Source: Gimesia sp. (GTDB lineage Bacteria; Planctomycetota; Planctomycetia; Planctomycetales; Planctomycetaceae). Taken from it: a stretch of DNA of 64,000 nucleotides. Of the stretch, positions 9,740 through 17,830 are shown in pieces. Within the stretch, counting starts at the first letter, position 1. Every line of letters starts with the position of its first letter. Where the stretch lies: positions 186,001 through 250,000 of the forward strand of contig NZ_JAVJSQ010000007.1 of NCBI RefSeq assembly GCF_040219335.1. The letters run 5' to 3'. The notes beneath the pieces were generated by a model. That model made no database searches. It was not told the DNA's origin and was given only the letters and a program-made list of their open reading frames with translations. The translations under genes were made by a program, and so were the position numbers.

Positions 9740-9864
9740 AACCCAAGACAGTTCGCAAGAATTGAGTAGTCGTCAGTGATACTTATGACCAGACTAAGTG
9801 TTACCTAAACACAGGAGAAATCCTCAGGGGACTGGAAGCTTGGGCTTTCCAGTCCTCTTTTTTT
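9740..9864 (+). ncRNA. Candidate structured small RNA ending in an intrinsic terminator
   Basis: Five successive hairpins can be drawn. The first is 9749-9754 with 9759-9764 and a GCAA tetraloop. The second pairs 9767-9775 with 9786-9796, with a two-base bulge. The third is 9798-9802 with 9808-9812. The fourth is 9813-9816 with 9821-9824 and a GAAA tetraloop. The last is a strong stem (9829-9837 with 9847-9855) followed by seven T, a classic intrinsic terminator. No gene ends within 200 bases upstream and no open frame covers it, so the terminator should belong to an independent transcript. The 5' end is uncertain, perhaps near 9710. It matches no riboswitch or 6S pattern that I know. Confidence 0.5.
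9829..9864 (+). terminator. Intrinsic terminator with T-run
   Basis: GGACTGGAA pairs with TTCCAGTCC around a loop that extends the stem further, and TTTTTTT follows at 9858-9864. It is the most convincing terminator in the left half of the window and ends the candidate RNA described above. Confidence 0.8.
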
Positions 9865-10758
9865 ATGCGCCACTGACAGAACCACATCACGCCACTCCTC
9901 CTTCCACAAATCTTTCTCCTCCCGCATCCGACCAGGGAAACTTTTTCACCTGATCTAACTGAAAAGATTGAACTTGATCGACGGTTCGCGAATCATAAAG
10001 TATTGCAATTGTGCTTCGCGCGCGAGGCGGACGATGCGTGCACTGGAACACCGCGAACCAGTGACACAGCAGCACCTGAATCGACGTCGAATTTTCCATC
10101 TTTTCACCGGAACATCCGGCACCGGTTCTGCATGTCCCGTAACATTTCAAATCATTTCGCAGCACACTCAGAGCATTTCGCAGCAAATTCAACATCAACT
10201 CACTCTCTTTCAAAGCGGAAGCACAGCACATTTCCTCTTGACCCCCTCACGCCGTTCTACAAAATGCTTCCACATGACAAACATTCAAATACATTGATTC
10301 AAGCAGCACGGTTTAAAACATTGATTACGCCCAACTGATTTTCGTCGTAGGGGCGACCCTCTGTGGTCGCCCGCCTGGCAGGTCACAAACCACTCACACG
10401 CTTTCCCAGGCCTCAGAGAAAACTCTCAATACACCGGGTAGGCCCGCAAACAATTCGGGCCGAGCGCAGCGAGCCGGAAACGGTCAGTGTTGCGTTCAAA
10501 AAAAACGTCACTCGAATCGAACAAGAACAAGAAAATGGTTCCCTCGTCGACCCATTATCCACATCGGCGTCAGTCAGGAGAGCTGAATCGACGGCAGCTG
10601 TCCGCAAAAGATCAGTGGTCGGACATCGATATACATAAACACTAACGCAGTCATAAGTTCAGTTAAATCGGACCAAAACATCAGTTTACAGATCTGGCCT
10701 GCAAAGACTATAAAACGCGCCTGACAGGTTGGACTGTTTAACGTAATAAATTTCACTG
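9865..10758. other. Long spacer with a dispersed repeat, no supported gene
   Basis: About 890 bases. Apart from the composite repeat at 10347-10478, nothing is recognised. Several short open frames on both strands overlap each other, have no family resemblance and run through the repeat, so they are left out. The stretch may be decayed sequence. Confidence 0.5.
10347..10478 (+). repeat. Composite dispersed repeat, copy A (two palindromic modules)
   Basis: The left module at 10347-10379 contains GGGCGACC...GGTCGCCC, an inverted repeat. The right module at 10436-10478 contains GGCCCG...CGGGCC followed by GAGCGCAGCGAGC. The two modules and their spacing of about 88 bases recur at 19681-19814, and the right module recurs twice at 22378-22563. 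There is no coding capacity. This looks like a REP or MITE-like non-autonomous element. Confidence 0.75.
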
Positions 10759-11175
10759 ATGAAACGACTGCAGAAACTACCAGAGTACTACCACCCCCGC
10801 GTCTATATCGTGGATGATAACGACACCGTCAGGGACTCCTGCGTCATCCTGATGCAGAGCTGCGGCTTGAGTGTAGAAGCGTTTTGCTGCGCGGAAGATT
10901 TCCTCCGCAGCACCGCCGCCGATTCCTGTGGCTGCCTGCTCACCGATCTCCAGCTGACCGGCTGTAACGGGCTGGATCTGTTAAAACAGATGAAGTCCGC
11001 CGGCTACCGTCTGCCCGCAATTCTGGTCTCAGGCTCTCTGGACCGGGAGACCACCGGCTGCGCCGTCGAAGAAGGCGCGTTCGCGATCCTGGAGAAACCC
11101 TACCCGGTACAATCACTGTGGGAAGCCGTGATCACCGCCATCGAAAACGATTCCCAACAGCGTACCTGTAAATAA
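10759..11175 (+). CDS. Stand-alone receiver-domain response regulator
   Basis: A 138-residue protein consisting of a single CheY-like receiver. Acidic residues are in VDDND, the phospho-acceptor Asp in LLTDLQLTGCNG, Ser in LVSGS and Lys in EKPY, the order expected for the FixJ/NtrC-type receiver. There is no DNA-binding or enzymatic output domain, so it probably acts as a phospho-relay or by protein contact. No kinase is adjacent; the nearest is the hybrid kinase ending at 6375. It is rich in cysteine for a receiver, which is unusual. Confidence 0.9.
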   Translation: MKRLQKLPEYYHPRVYIVDDNDTVRDSCVILMQSCGLSVEAFCCAEDFLRSTAADSCGCLLTDLQLTGCNGLDLLKQMKSAGYRLPAILVSGSLDRETTGCAVEEGAFAILEKPYPVQSLWEAVITAIENDSQQRTCK

Positions 11176-11206
11176 GCGACACAACCTCAGCGGGCAAACT
11201 CCCCCT

Positions 11207-11395
11207 CTACCGCATCCGACTCGCCTGATATAGCTGCTTATGCCCCCGCGCTTCAAACTCCGCCACCATCTGCCGCGCCGCTGCTTCACTAAGCCCCTCG
11301 GCCATCACAAACCGGTTCCCATCATCCCCCTGCCGCCAGACGGACCACTGGCCTGTGTCTAAAGCATCTCTGTTCTCTGTTTGATCATCGTTCAT
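11207..11395 (-). CDS. Small hypothetical protein (62 residues)
   Basis: A 62-residue acidic protein convergent with the receiver gene. The pattern W-S-V-W-R, RFVMAEGLSEAAARQMVAEFEARGHKQ looks like a compact beta-alpha unit, as seen in short planctomycete proteins that report a value and then a helix. I do not recognise a named family. An AAGAAGA lies near the start. Codon use resembles its neighbours, and this is the main reason to keep it. Confidence 0.5.
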   Translation of the reverse strand: MNDDQTENRDALDTGQWSVWRQGDDGNRFVMAEGLSEAAARQMVAEFEARGHKQLYQASRMR

Positions 11396-11824
11396 TCGGG
11401 TCTTCTTAATTACATTGTTCGGTTATAACCTGCGACTGTCTCCCAGCCCATCAGCGATAACTTCTCTTCCACCTCTATGACACAGTAGAAGCGATTCAGG
11501 ATCCGTTGTAATTTCCAGAGGAACTGTTTTCAGACTCATCATAGCCTCTCACACTTCAATAAATTTTCGTGTATTTCGTGCCTTTCGTGGTAGTAAAAAA
11601 TCAGCACGCATCTCTTTCTAATATCTCACAGACTACCTTGGAGCACCTCTTTTCTTGGTTAAGAAAACCAATCCCTGTTGAACTCCCCGATCACGCGGAA
11701 AACGACCGCGAACGTAACCCGCTGATTGATTTCGGTTTTGAAATGACATACGCTAGACAATATTCCTGCAATATTAAACGCCCGGACCGGGCTTCCCGCC
11801 AACATTCATTCGCGAGGGTTTTCC
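11396..11824. other. Spacer with one short dispersed motif
   Basis: About 430 bases without a convincing gene. An open frame starting near 11569 begins inside the repeat motif and has no family resemblance. The only notable element is the TTTCGTG motif at 11564-11593. The promoter of the NlpC/P60-like gene should lie at its right end. Confidence 0.45.
11564..11593 (+). repeat. Short dispersed TTTCGTG-type motif, copy 1
   Basis: Three successive units of the form TTTCGTG / ATTTCGTG / CTTTCGTGG occur in about 28 bases. A close copy lies at 14414-14443. Such micro-repeats are not coding. Confidence 0.6.
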
Positions 11825-13162
11825 ATGACTGCTGTTCGTCGTGATGCACTCTGTCTACTGACGCTGGTCAGTCTTCTCTGTCTGCCTGTTTCCACTATGG
11901 CGGGAGAAACGAAATCGGAAAAAACAACCATCGACCAGGCAAAAAACTGGCAGGCCAAAGGGGTCGACTATGCCCGCATCATGTCCCAGGTGAAATGGAC
12001 GCCGGTCGCCGAAGGCATGCCCCGCCGCCGGGGCTTTTTCGAGCCGGGTAAAGAATACACGGGAGTTCCCTATTCCAGCGTCAAATACGTCGGCCGCTAT
12101 ATCGGCTTTGATATTTTTCTGAAAACCTTTCTGGCTGCCGTGGAAAATCCCCAAAGCGTTCTCTACACCGAAAACCTGTATGGCAAAGTTCCCAATGCCG
12201 AGTGCTACTACGGCAAGGTCTGTTCGTCCTACACCAGCTACGCCCTGCAGTGCGGCATCTGGTATGTCAGTCGCCTGCACAATCCCCCGTATCGCGAGGG
12301 GGTCACACCAGTGGAACCCGCTACCGCGCAACATGCCCGGGTGGGAGACATCATCTTCACACCACCCCAGCCCGGTTCGCACGTTGAAATCGTCACCCGG
12401 ATTACCAGGAACCAGGCCGGCGAAGTCACCCATGTGCGGGTTGAAGAGAGTCGCCCGCTCACTACCAAAACCACGAACCGCAGCGTCGCCAGTTTTAATA
12501 AACACCTGAGTTCCCGCGGCAGGAAACTGTATCGCATTACCGACCTTGATGCCTGGCGCGGCGAGAACAAGGCTGAAGATTTCCTGTTCCCCAACTACGA
12601 GGAAGATGCCAAAACCCCTGTCATCAACCGTGTGCTGCTGCTCGATCGCGGTGACTGGGTCCCCTATCACAAAGGCCAGTCAGTCAAAATCAACATCATG
12701 GACCGGGATCAGCAGGGCGTGAAAAAACTGGTCATCAAACGGGGCGAGGCCGTGGTTGAAGAAGTCGACCAGCCCGGCACAGGCGTGAAGGAATTCACGT
12801 TCACAGACTGCGGCGACTATACTGCACACTGCGTCATGCAGGACGATTCCCTGAGTCAGGCCTGTGAATTTTCTGTCTGCGATCTCGATTTCAGTCTGCC
12901 CGCGAAAACAGCATCCAAAAGCAAGCCGTGGGAAATAGATATTCGCTCCGAAAATATGCAGGTGATTATCGCGCACCTCGTGAGTGACGCCGACGACTAC
13001 GACGATCATAGCATCTTCGTCACCGAACAGGATCGCCAGAATGGAAAAGTGATGATCCCCGCCAACCTGATTCAGACCCCCGGCAACGTCCAGATCTGGC
13101 TCATCGGCGAAAACAGATACGGCAGACTTAAGAAACGCCGCGATATTCTGATTGGAGAGTGA
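11825..13162 (+). CDS. Secreted NlpC/P60-like (putative cysteine hydrolase) protein
   Basis: A 445-residue exported protein with an N-terminal signal peptide (about residues 1-26, ending at MAGE). The central part looks like a papain-fold NlpC/P60 or CHAP-type domain: Cys133 in GKVCSSYTSYAL at the head of a helix, and His186 in PGSHVEIVTRI after a VGDIIF turn, the usual order of nucleophile and base. A second Cys at 127 is nearby. The C-terminal 170 residues are beta-rich, Ig-like. It may trim peptide cross-links or another amide in the envelope. GAGGG seven bases before ATG supports the start. Domain call is moderate. Confidence 0.65.
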   Translation: MTAVRRDALCLLTLVSLLCLPVSTMAGETKSEKTTIDQAKNWQAKGVDYARIMSQVKWTPVAEGMPRRRGFFEPGKEYTGVPYSSVKYVGRYIGFDIFLKTFLAAVENPQSVLYTENLYGKVPNAECYYGKVCSSYTSYALQCGIWYVSRLHNPPYREGVTPVEPATAQHARVGDIIFTPPQPGSHVEIVTRITRNQAGEVTHVRVEESRPLTTKTTNRSVASFNKHLSSRGRKLYRITDLDAWRGENKAEDFLFPNYEEDAKTPVINRVLLLDRGDWVPYHKGQSVKINIMDRDQQGVKKLVIKRGEAVVEEVDQPGTGVKEFTFTDCGDYTAHCVMQDDSLSQACEFSVCDLDFSLPAKTASKSKPWEIDIRSENMQVIIAHLVSDADDYDDHSIFVTEQDRQNGKVMIPANLIQTPGNVQIWLIGENRYGRLKKRRDILIGE

Positions 13163-13240
13163 ACAAGCTCCCCCGTTGCTCCTGCAACACTGCTTATCCT
13201 GATTCCTGAAATGATTACCCACTCACACAAGGCACACCAC

Positions 13241-14410
13241 ATGCAGCTGCTCACCCTGGTTGTGGCGACCCTCCTTGCTCTGGCTCCGCTCTACGCGGAT
13301 GAACCCGCCCCCAAATCGCTCTGGGATAACAGCCGGCCCCTGCCCGCCGCCGCGAATATTCCGGAACTCAAGAACGTCCGCTTCGAAGTCATCAAGAAAT
13401 GGGACCAGCCCCGCGATGGCTACACCTTTCTGCACGGCGTCGGACTCTGCTGGCACAAGGGAAAACTCTACGCCTCTTTCGGTCACAATAAAGGGAAAGA
13501 AAACACCGTCGGCGAGGAAGCCCAGTATCGCGTGAGCAGCGACGACGGCAAGACCTGGAGCGACCTCCAGCTGATCGACGCCGGCGACGAAGAGAACCTC
13601 GCCGTCAGTCATGGCGTCTTCCTCTCACACCAGGGACAACTCTGGGCTTTTCAGGGTGCCTACTATAACCACATGCAGAAGATTCACACCCGCGCCTATT
13701 CGCTGGATGAAAAAACCGGCACCTGGAAAAAGCATGGCACCATTATCGAGAACGGTTTCTGGCCCATGAATCAGCCGGTCCGGTTGCAGAACGGCAACTG
13801 GATCATGCCCGGCCTGACCGGCGGCCCCTATGCAGGGGATCGTCTCTTCCCTGCCGCCGTCGCCATCAGTCACGGTGACGACCTCACGAAATGGGACTAC
13901 GTGCAGATCCCCGCTGCCAAAGACATCACCCGCATGTGGGGTGAATGTGCGCTCTGGCTCGACGGCCAGCGCGTATTCAATCTCGCCCGCTACGGCGGAG
14001 GCACCCAGGCCCTGCTCGCCATCAGTGAAGACCAGGGACAGACCTGGTCCCCGTCCCGCGTCAGTAACCTGCCCATGGCCCCCTCCAAACCGGTCACCGG
14101 CGTCCTCAGTAACGGGCAACGCTACCTGGTCAGCAACAGTGCTCAAGGCATCGGTGGTCGGCGGTCCCCCCTGACCATCGCTGTCTCCCGTCCGGGTGAA
14201 AACGTCTTCTCCAAAATCTACGTCATCCGGCGGTCCCTGCACCCCGATCAGCCCGGAGAATCCGCCAAACGATTGAGCCTCTCCTACCCCTGCGCCCTGG
14301 AACACAACGGCAAGCTGTATGTCGGCTACTCCAACAACGGCGGCCGCCGCGCCAACCTCAACAGCGCCGAACTCGCCGTGATTCCCCTCGCAGAACTAAC
14401 CGCGGACTAA
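13241..14410 (+). CDS. Secreted sialidase-like (BNR repeat) protein
   Basis: A protein of about 389 residues with a signal peptide (MQLLTLVVATLLALAPLYA). An upstream ATG at 13211 would put ten polar residues before the signal, so 13241 is chosen. Asp-box motifs of six-bladed propellers are present (SSDDGKTWS near residue 105 and ISEDQGQTWSPS near 265), with GGGTQALL and LNSAELAVIPL in the last blades. The fold is that of exo-alpha-sialidases and other glycoside hydrolases; the catalytic Arg triad could not be confirmed by eye, so the substrate is open. It follows the NlpC-like gene with a gap of about 80 bases. Confidence 0.8.
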   Translation: MQLLTLVVATLLALAPLYADEPAPKSLWDNSRPLPAAANIPELKNVRFEVIKKWDQPRDGYTFLHGVGLCWHKGKLYASFGHNKGKENTVGEEAQYRVSSDDGKTWSDLQLIDAGDEENLAVSHGVFLSHQGQLWAFQGAYYNHMQKIHTRAYSLDEKTGTWKKHGTIIENGFWPMNQPVRLQNGNWIMPGLTGGPYAGDRLFPAAVAISHGDDLTKWDYVQIPAAKDITRMWGECALWLDGQRVFNLARYGGGTQALLAISEDQGQTWSPSRVSNLPMAPSKPVTGVLSNGQRYLVSNSAQGIGGRRSPLTIAVSRPGENVFSKIYVIRRSLHPDQPGESAKRLSLSYPCALEHNGKLYVGYSNNGGRRANLNSAELAVIPLAELTAD

Positions 14411-14413
14411 TGA

Positions 14414-14443
14414 TTTCTTTCGTGCATTTCATGTCTTTCGTGG
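14414..14443 (+). repeat. Short dispersed TTTCGTG-type motif, copy 2
   Basis: CTTTCGTG / CATTTCATG / TCTTTCGTGG directly after the stop of the sialidase-like gene, closely matching the copy at 11564-11593. Confidence 0.6.
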
Positions 14444-14587
14444 TTCTTCATCAATCAAGAATTGAATCACCCGATCAGTGTAACAAACCCGGAATCTCCT
14501 CTCATTATTGACGACCCGCGTCCCGCCGACTACCTTATTAATAGCGTTTATGTTTCTCTCACCAGAAAATCCGGAGTGCACCGCGCC

Positions 14588-15073
14588 ATGTTCGAAAATG
14601 AAATCGCTCTCAACCAGCTGCAGATGAAACAATTCGAAACGATCATGGCCGATCTCCCGGAAGAGACGCTCTTCATGCCCGGCCAGGGGCACGGCCATCC
14701 CCCCGCCTGGATCCTCGGCCACCTGGCCATCGTCGGGGAAATGGGGCAGACCTTTCTCGGCGGCAAACTGACACACACTTTCTGGGTGCAGGCATTTGGT
14801 CCCGGCTCTAACGATGAAGTCCAGCCCGACGAAGGACTCAAACGCGAAACTCTGATCGCCGCGGTCCTCAGTGCCTACGAAACCCTCCGTTCGCTCGCCT
14901 CCCAGGCAACGCCCGCGGATCTCGAAAAGCCACACGGCATTGAACTCTTTGATGGCACTCCGGTCCAGACCGTCGGCCACGCGGTCGCGCTGCTCCTCAC
15001 CAGCCACTTCGGCTTCCACCTCGCCCAGCTCTCCAGCTGTCGGCGCGATCTTGGTCAGGGGTACCTGTTTTAA
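14588..15073 (+). CDS. DinB family protein
   Basis: A protein of about 161 residues with the DinB four-helix bundle pattern: MFENEIALNQLQMKQ as the first helix, WILGHLAIVGEMG with the first metal-binding His, and SHFGFHLAQLSSCRR supplying the other two. The fold normally holds a metal in a three-His site and includes thiol transferases and DNA-damage-induced proteins with unknown reactions. An earlier ATG at 14462 would add 42 residues without similarity, so the start at 14588 is preferred. It stands alone after the sialidase-like gene. Confidence 0.75.
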   Translation: MFENEIALNQLQMKQFETIMADLPEETLFMPGQGHGHPPAWILGHLAIVGEMGQTFLGGKLTHTFWVQAFGPGSNDEVQPDEGLKRETLIAAVLSAYETLRSLASQATPADLEKPHGIELFDGTPVQTVGHAVALLLTSHFGFHLAQLSSCRRDLGQGYLF

Positions 15074-15224
15074 GACCCCAACGAACCTGCGTTACCAGCT
15101 GTTTTCCTCTCTGCTGAATCTCCAGTAATGAGACTCCACTGCGAACGTGCGCCCGCATCCCGCTGATCTTTATCCCCCAAAACAAATCATTCAAAAATAA
15201 ATAAGATTGTGTGAAAATTATTTG

Positions 15225-15266
15225 ACATTGGCGCCAAAGAATACTACCAATATAACATTGGTGCCA
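15225..15266 (+). promoter_or_regulatory. Candidate operator: two ACATTGGYGCCA direct repeats
   Basis: ACATTGGCGCCA at 15225-15236 and ACATTGGTGCCA at 15255-15266 start exactly 30 bases apart, close to three helical turns. The first is part of a perfect palindrome TTGGCGCCAA that overlaps the end of TTGACA. A dimeric regulator binding the same face of the DNA would fit. This is inference only. Confidence 0.4.
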
Positions 15267-15339
15267 GAATCAAATATAAAATTAGCTTTACTCCCTTCTT
15301 GCCGGCACCAGCTTCAACTGTGTTGTAATCACGATTCTG

Positions 15340-15365
15340 CCTGTCATTCTGCTCCGAATGACAGG
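15340..15365 (+). promoter_or_regulatory. Perfect 10-bp hairpin in the DUF1559 leader
   Basis: CCTGTCATTC pairs with GAATGACAGG around the loop TGCTCC. It ends 18 bases before the GGAGG at 15384-15388. No T-run follows, so it is not a typical terminator; it may stabilise the leader or control translation. Confidence 0.5.
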
Positions 15366-15394
15366 AGTTCTGTTATTCTGACCGGAGGTAAGTG

Positions 15395-16333
15395 ATGAGT
15401 TCAGCCAGATACCCACGTCGTGCGTTTACGTTGATTGAGTTGCTGGTCGTCATCGCCATCATTGCAATTTTGATCGCTCTGCTCCTGCCGGCAGTACAAC
15501 AGGCCCGCGAAGCAGCCCGTCGCTCTACCTGCAAAAATAATCTCAAACAGCTGGGCATTGCCCTGCACGGCTATCACGAAGCCCACGGTTCCCTGCCCCC
15601 GAATTCCAACGGCGGACCCAACAACCTTCCCAACGGTTTCAGCTGGCGGGTCATGATTCTGCCCCTCATCGATCAGGGACCCCTGTATAACAAATTCAAC
15701 TTCAGCCTCCGCATCACCGAGCCGACTCACCTGGAACTCTGTCAAACCATCCTCCCGGTTTACCTCTGTCCCAGCGATCCGACGTCGGCCATCAAAAGTG
15801 ATCTACACACCAACTGGTGCTTTCCCGGAAATGCGACCGGAGCCAGTGGTACCGTCGGTTCGTCAGGCAACTGTGACCCCTCGGGTGGCCCTTATACCCA
15901 GACGGCTGCAGTGACCACCTACACGGGCGTCGCCGGTCTGCACCCCGATAACGGACCAGGCGGCTTATTCCGTCGCCGACAGACCAAAGTCGTTCGCTTC
16001 CGCGATATGACCGACGGCGTTTCCAATACGCTGGCCGTCGGGGAAAGCTCGCCGAAATATAACCCGTTCAGCGCCTGGGTCTCCAGCGACAGTCCGGTGC
16101 CTACCGCGTATGCCATCAACAGTTCCTCTTTGCTCTGTGGACCCTCGCCCTGTCAGTATCCCAGCATCGGCTGGCCACAGACCACCGCCTCTCAGAGTTT
16201 CCACGAAGGGGGCGCCCATTTCCTCGTCGGTGATGGCAGCGTGCATTTCCTGAGTGAAAACATGGACCTCCAGGTATTCCAGCAGCTGGGTCACATATCC
16301 GACGGCTTACCCACGGGCGGCCTGCCTCAGTAA
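15395..16333 (+). CDS. DUF1559 prepilin-like secreted protein
   Basis: A 312-residue planctomycete DUF1559 (SBP_bac_10-type) protein. The N terminus is a class III prepilin signal: RRAFTLIELLVVIAIIAILIALLLPAVQQAREAARR, with Glu five residues after the processed Phe. The DUF1559 body shows CKNNLKQLGIALHGYH, LPPNSNGG, WRVMILPLIDQ and the C-terminal GGAHFLVGDGSVHFLSENMD. GGAGG six bases before ATG decides the start over the overlapping GTG at 15392. These proteins are thought to form surface pseudopili or be exported by them; the role is unproven. A small lipoprotein follows, the usual partner. Confidence 0.95.
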   Translation: MSSARYPRRAFTLIELLVVIAIIAILIALLLPAVQQAREAARRSTCKNNLKQLGIALHGYHEAHGSLPPNSNGGPNNLPNGFSWRVMILPLIDQGPLYNKFNFSLRITEPTHLELCQTILPVYLCPSDPTSAIKSDLHTNWCFPGNATGASGTVGSSGNCDPSGGPYTQTAAVTTYTGVAGLHPDNGPGGLFRRRQTKVVRFRDMTDGVSNTLAVGESSPKYNPFSAWVSSDSPVPTAYAINSSSLLCGPSPCQYPSIGWPQTTASQSFHEGGAHFLVGDGSVHFLSENMDLQVFQQLGHISDGLPTGGLPQ

Positions 16334-16385
16334 CAGTCGATTCACTTTCAGCGCCTGCGGAACTTTATTGACGGGACAGAGACAG

Positions 16386-16802
16386 ATGACTTTCAGACAC
16401 CTTCAACGCGTTCTGGGACTACTGCTTATCCTGAGTGTCGGCACCGGCTGTGGCGCCAACGCGGATCGCAAACCTACCGGGCAGGTGGAAGGGAAAGTCG
16501 TCTGTCAGAACCAGGACCTCAAAACGGGAACGGTGATGTTCTTCCCTGTCGACGGCGGCAAACACGCAGTGGGAATGATCGGCCAGGACGGCAACTACTC
16601 GCTCTCGACCTACGAAACCGGCGACGGTGCGATCCTGGGCAAACACAAAGTCGTGGTGCTGGTCTCCTATGAAAACCCGGATGGCAGTACTGTACCAGAC
16701 GATGTCCCCCGCGTGCCCGACAAATACCTGAGTAAGGAAACCACGCCACTCGTGGTCGACGTCAACGGCGAACGCAATTCCATTCTGCTCGACCTGGAAT
16801 GA
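16386..16802 (+). CDS. Small lipoprotein with a carboxypeptidase-regulatory-like domain
   Basis: A 138-residue protein with a lipoprotein signal (lipobox LSVGTG followed by Cys near residue 21). The rest is a beta-sandwich with GQVEGKVVCQNQ, VMFFPVDGGKH, GNYSLSTYETGDGAILGKHKVVV, the pattern of transthyretin-like / carboxypeptidase regulatory domains. In planctomycetes a protein of this kind usually follows a DUF1559 gene, as here with a 50-base gap, so the two are probably co-transcribed. It should sit on a membrane facing the periplasm. Function unknown. Confidence 0.85.
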   Translation: MTFRHLQRVLGLLLILSVGTGCGANADRKPTGQVEGKVVCQNQDLKTGTVMFFPVDGGKHAVGMIGQDGNYSLSTYETGDGAILGKHKVVVLVSYENPDGSTVPDDVPRVPDKYLSKETTPLVVDVNGERNSILLDLE

Positions 16803-16924
16803 ACCCACGCGCGAGCAACACGTTCTTTATACTTCGGAATTGCATGCCTCTGCGACATTGTTTAGTCTGAAGGAACGCGCTGAGCTACATCATTCACACC
16901 GCATCCGAAACAGGGCTATCCACC

Positions 16925-17674
16925 ATGATTCACCGCGCTGCCACCTTCCTGCTGACGTGCGCACTGCTGACAGGCGTGCATTTGACCACAGACAGCCTCT
17001 CTGCTGCGGAGCCGGCGACCATCGTCACCTTCGGCGATTCCACCACCGCCACCCGTGGTCCGCTGGTCGTCTATTCCATGATCCTCGCGAAAGAACTGCC
17101 GCAGCAGGGGGTTCCCGTCAAGGTGATCAATGCGGGCATCGGCGGCAACACCACGCAGAACGCCATCGCCCGATTCGAAAAAGACGTGCTGGCTAAACAG
17201 CCCGATCTGGTCGTCATTCAGTTCGGCATCAACGATTCTGCCGTCGATGTCTGGAAAGATCCTCCCGCGAAAGCCTCGCGCGTTTCACAGAAACAGTACG
17301 AGGCCAACCTCCGTTCCCTCATCGATCAGCTGCAGCAACGTGATATCAAGGTCATCCTGATGACTTCGAATTCGCTCCGCTGGATTCCGCGTATCAAAAA
17401 ACTGTATGGCAAGCCGCCCTACGATCCCGATGATCCCCAGGGCTTCAACCTGTTTCTGAAAGACTACGCCCAGTCAGTCCGTGAGATCGCCCGCGAGAAA
17501 CAGGTCCCCCTGGTTGACATCTACGCTGCCTTTGAAGAGTTCGACAAGCAACCCGATCAGTCGACCGATGACCTGCTCCTCGACGGCATTCATCCCAACA
17601 CCGCCGGCCAGCGAAAAGTCGCCGATCTGCTGATTCCCCAGATCAAAAAAGTACTCGCAGCGCCGCAGAAATAA
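16925..17674 (+). CDS. Secreted SGNH/GDSL-type esterase
   Basis: A 249-residue SGNH hydrolase. A signal peptide covers about residues 1-28. Block I is VTFGDST with nucleophile Ser39, the Gly of block II is in NAGIGGNTTQNA, block III is QFGINDSAVDVW and block V is DGIHPNTAGQRKVADLL with the catalytic Asp and His. Members deacetylate or de-esterify carbohydrates and lipids. In a region with sulfatase and sialidase-like genes, a role in removing acyl groups from polysaccharides is plausible but not shown. Confidence 0.9.
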   Translation: MIHRAATFLLTCALLTGVHLTTDSLSAAEPATIVTFGDSTTATRGPLVVYSMILAKELPQQGVPVKVINAGIGGNTTQNAIARFEKDVLAKQPDLVVIQFGINDSAVDVWKDPPAKASRVSQKQYEANLRSLIDQLQQRDIKVILMTSNSLRWIPRIKKLYGKPPYDPDDPQGFNLFLKDYAQSVREIAREKQVPLVDIYAAFEEFDKQPDQSTDDLLLDGIHPNTAGQRKVADLLIPQIKKVLAAPQK

Positions 17675-17830
17675 TCAGCCGCCGGGGTCTCTCATCAAAT
17701 CTCCCGTGTTGAGTCGATTTTTACTGCGAGACGCTGTATGGTAGAAACCATCAGGCCCCAACGCTCGTGAGTGCCTGCAGTATAAACCTGTCTTCTTCCC
17801 AGGCCATAATGCTACCAGGGTGAGATCCTT

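Larger units (their letters stand above)
15074..15394. promoter_or_regulatory. Leader region of the DUF1559 gene
   Basis: A 320-base AT-rich spacer. It contains TTGACA at 15222-15227, two direct repeats of ACATTGGYGCCA and a perfect hairpin near the ribosome site, each listed separately. No other gene is seen. Confidence 0.5.

Noticed and set aside
9887-10638. Several open frames of 90-115 codons on both strands in the spacer
   Set aside because: They overlap each other and the dispersed repeat, have no ribosome site and no recognisable protein pattern.
11569-11844. Open frame of 91 codons before the NlpC/P60-like gene
   Set aside because: It begins inside the TTTCGTG micro-repeat and overlaps the real start of the next gene.
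15222-15256. TTGACA with TATAAC as a promoter of the DUF1559 gene
   Set aside because: The spacer would be 23 bases, too long for a usual sigma-70 promoter.
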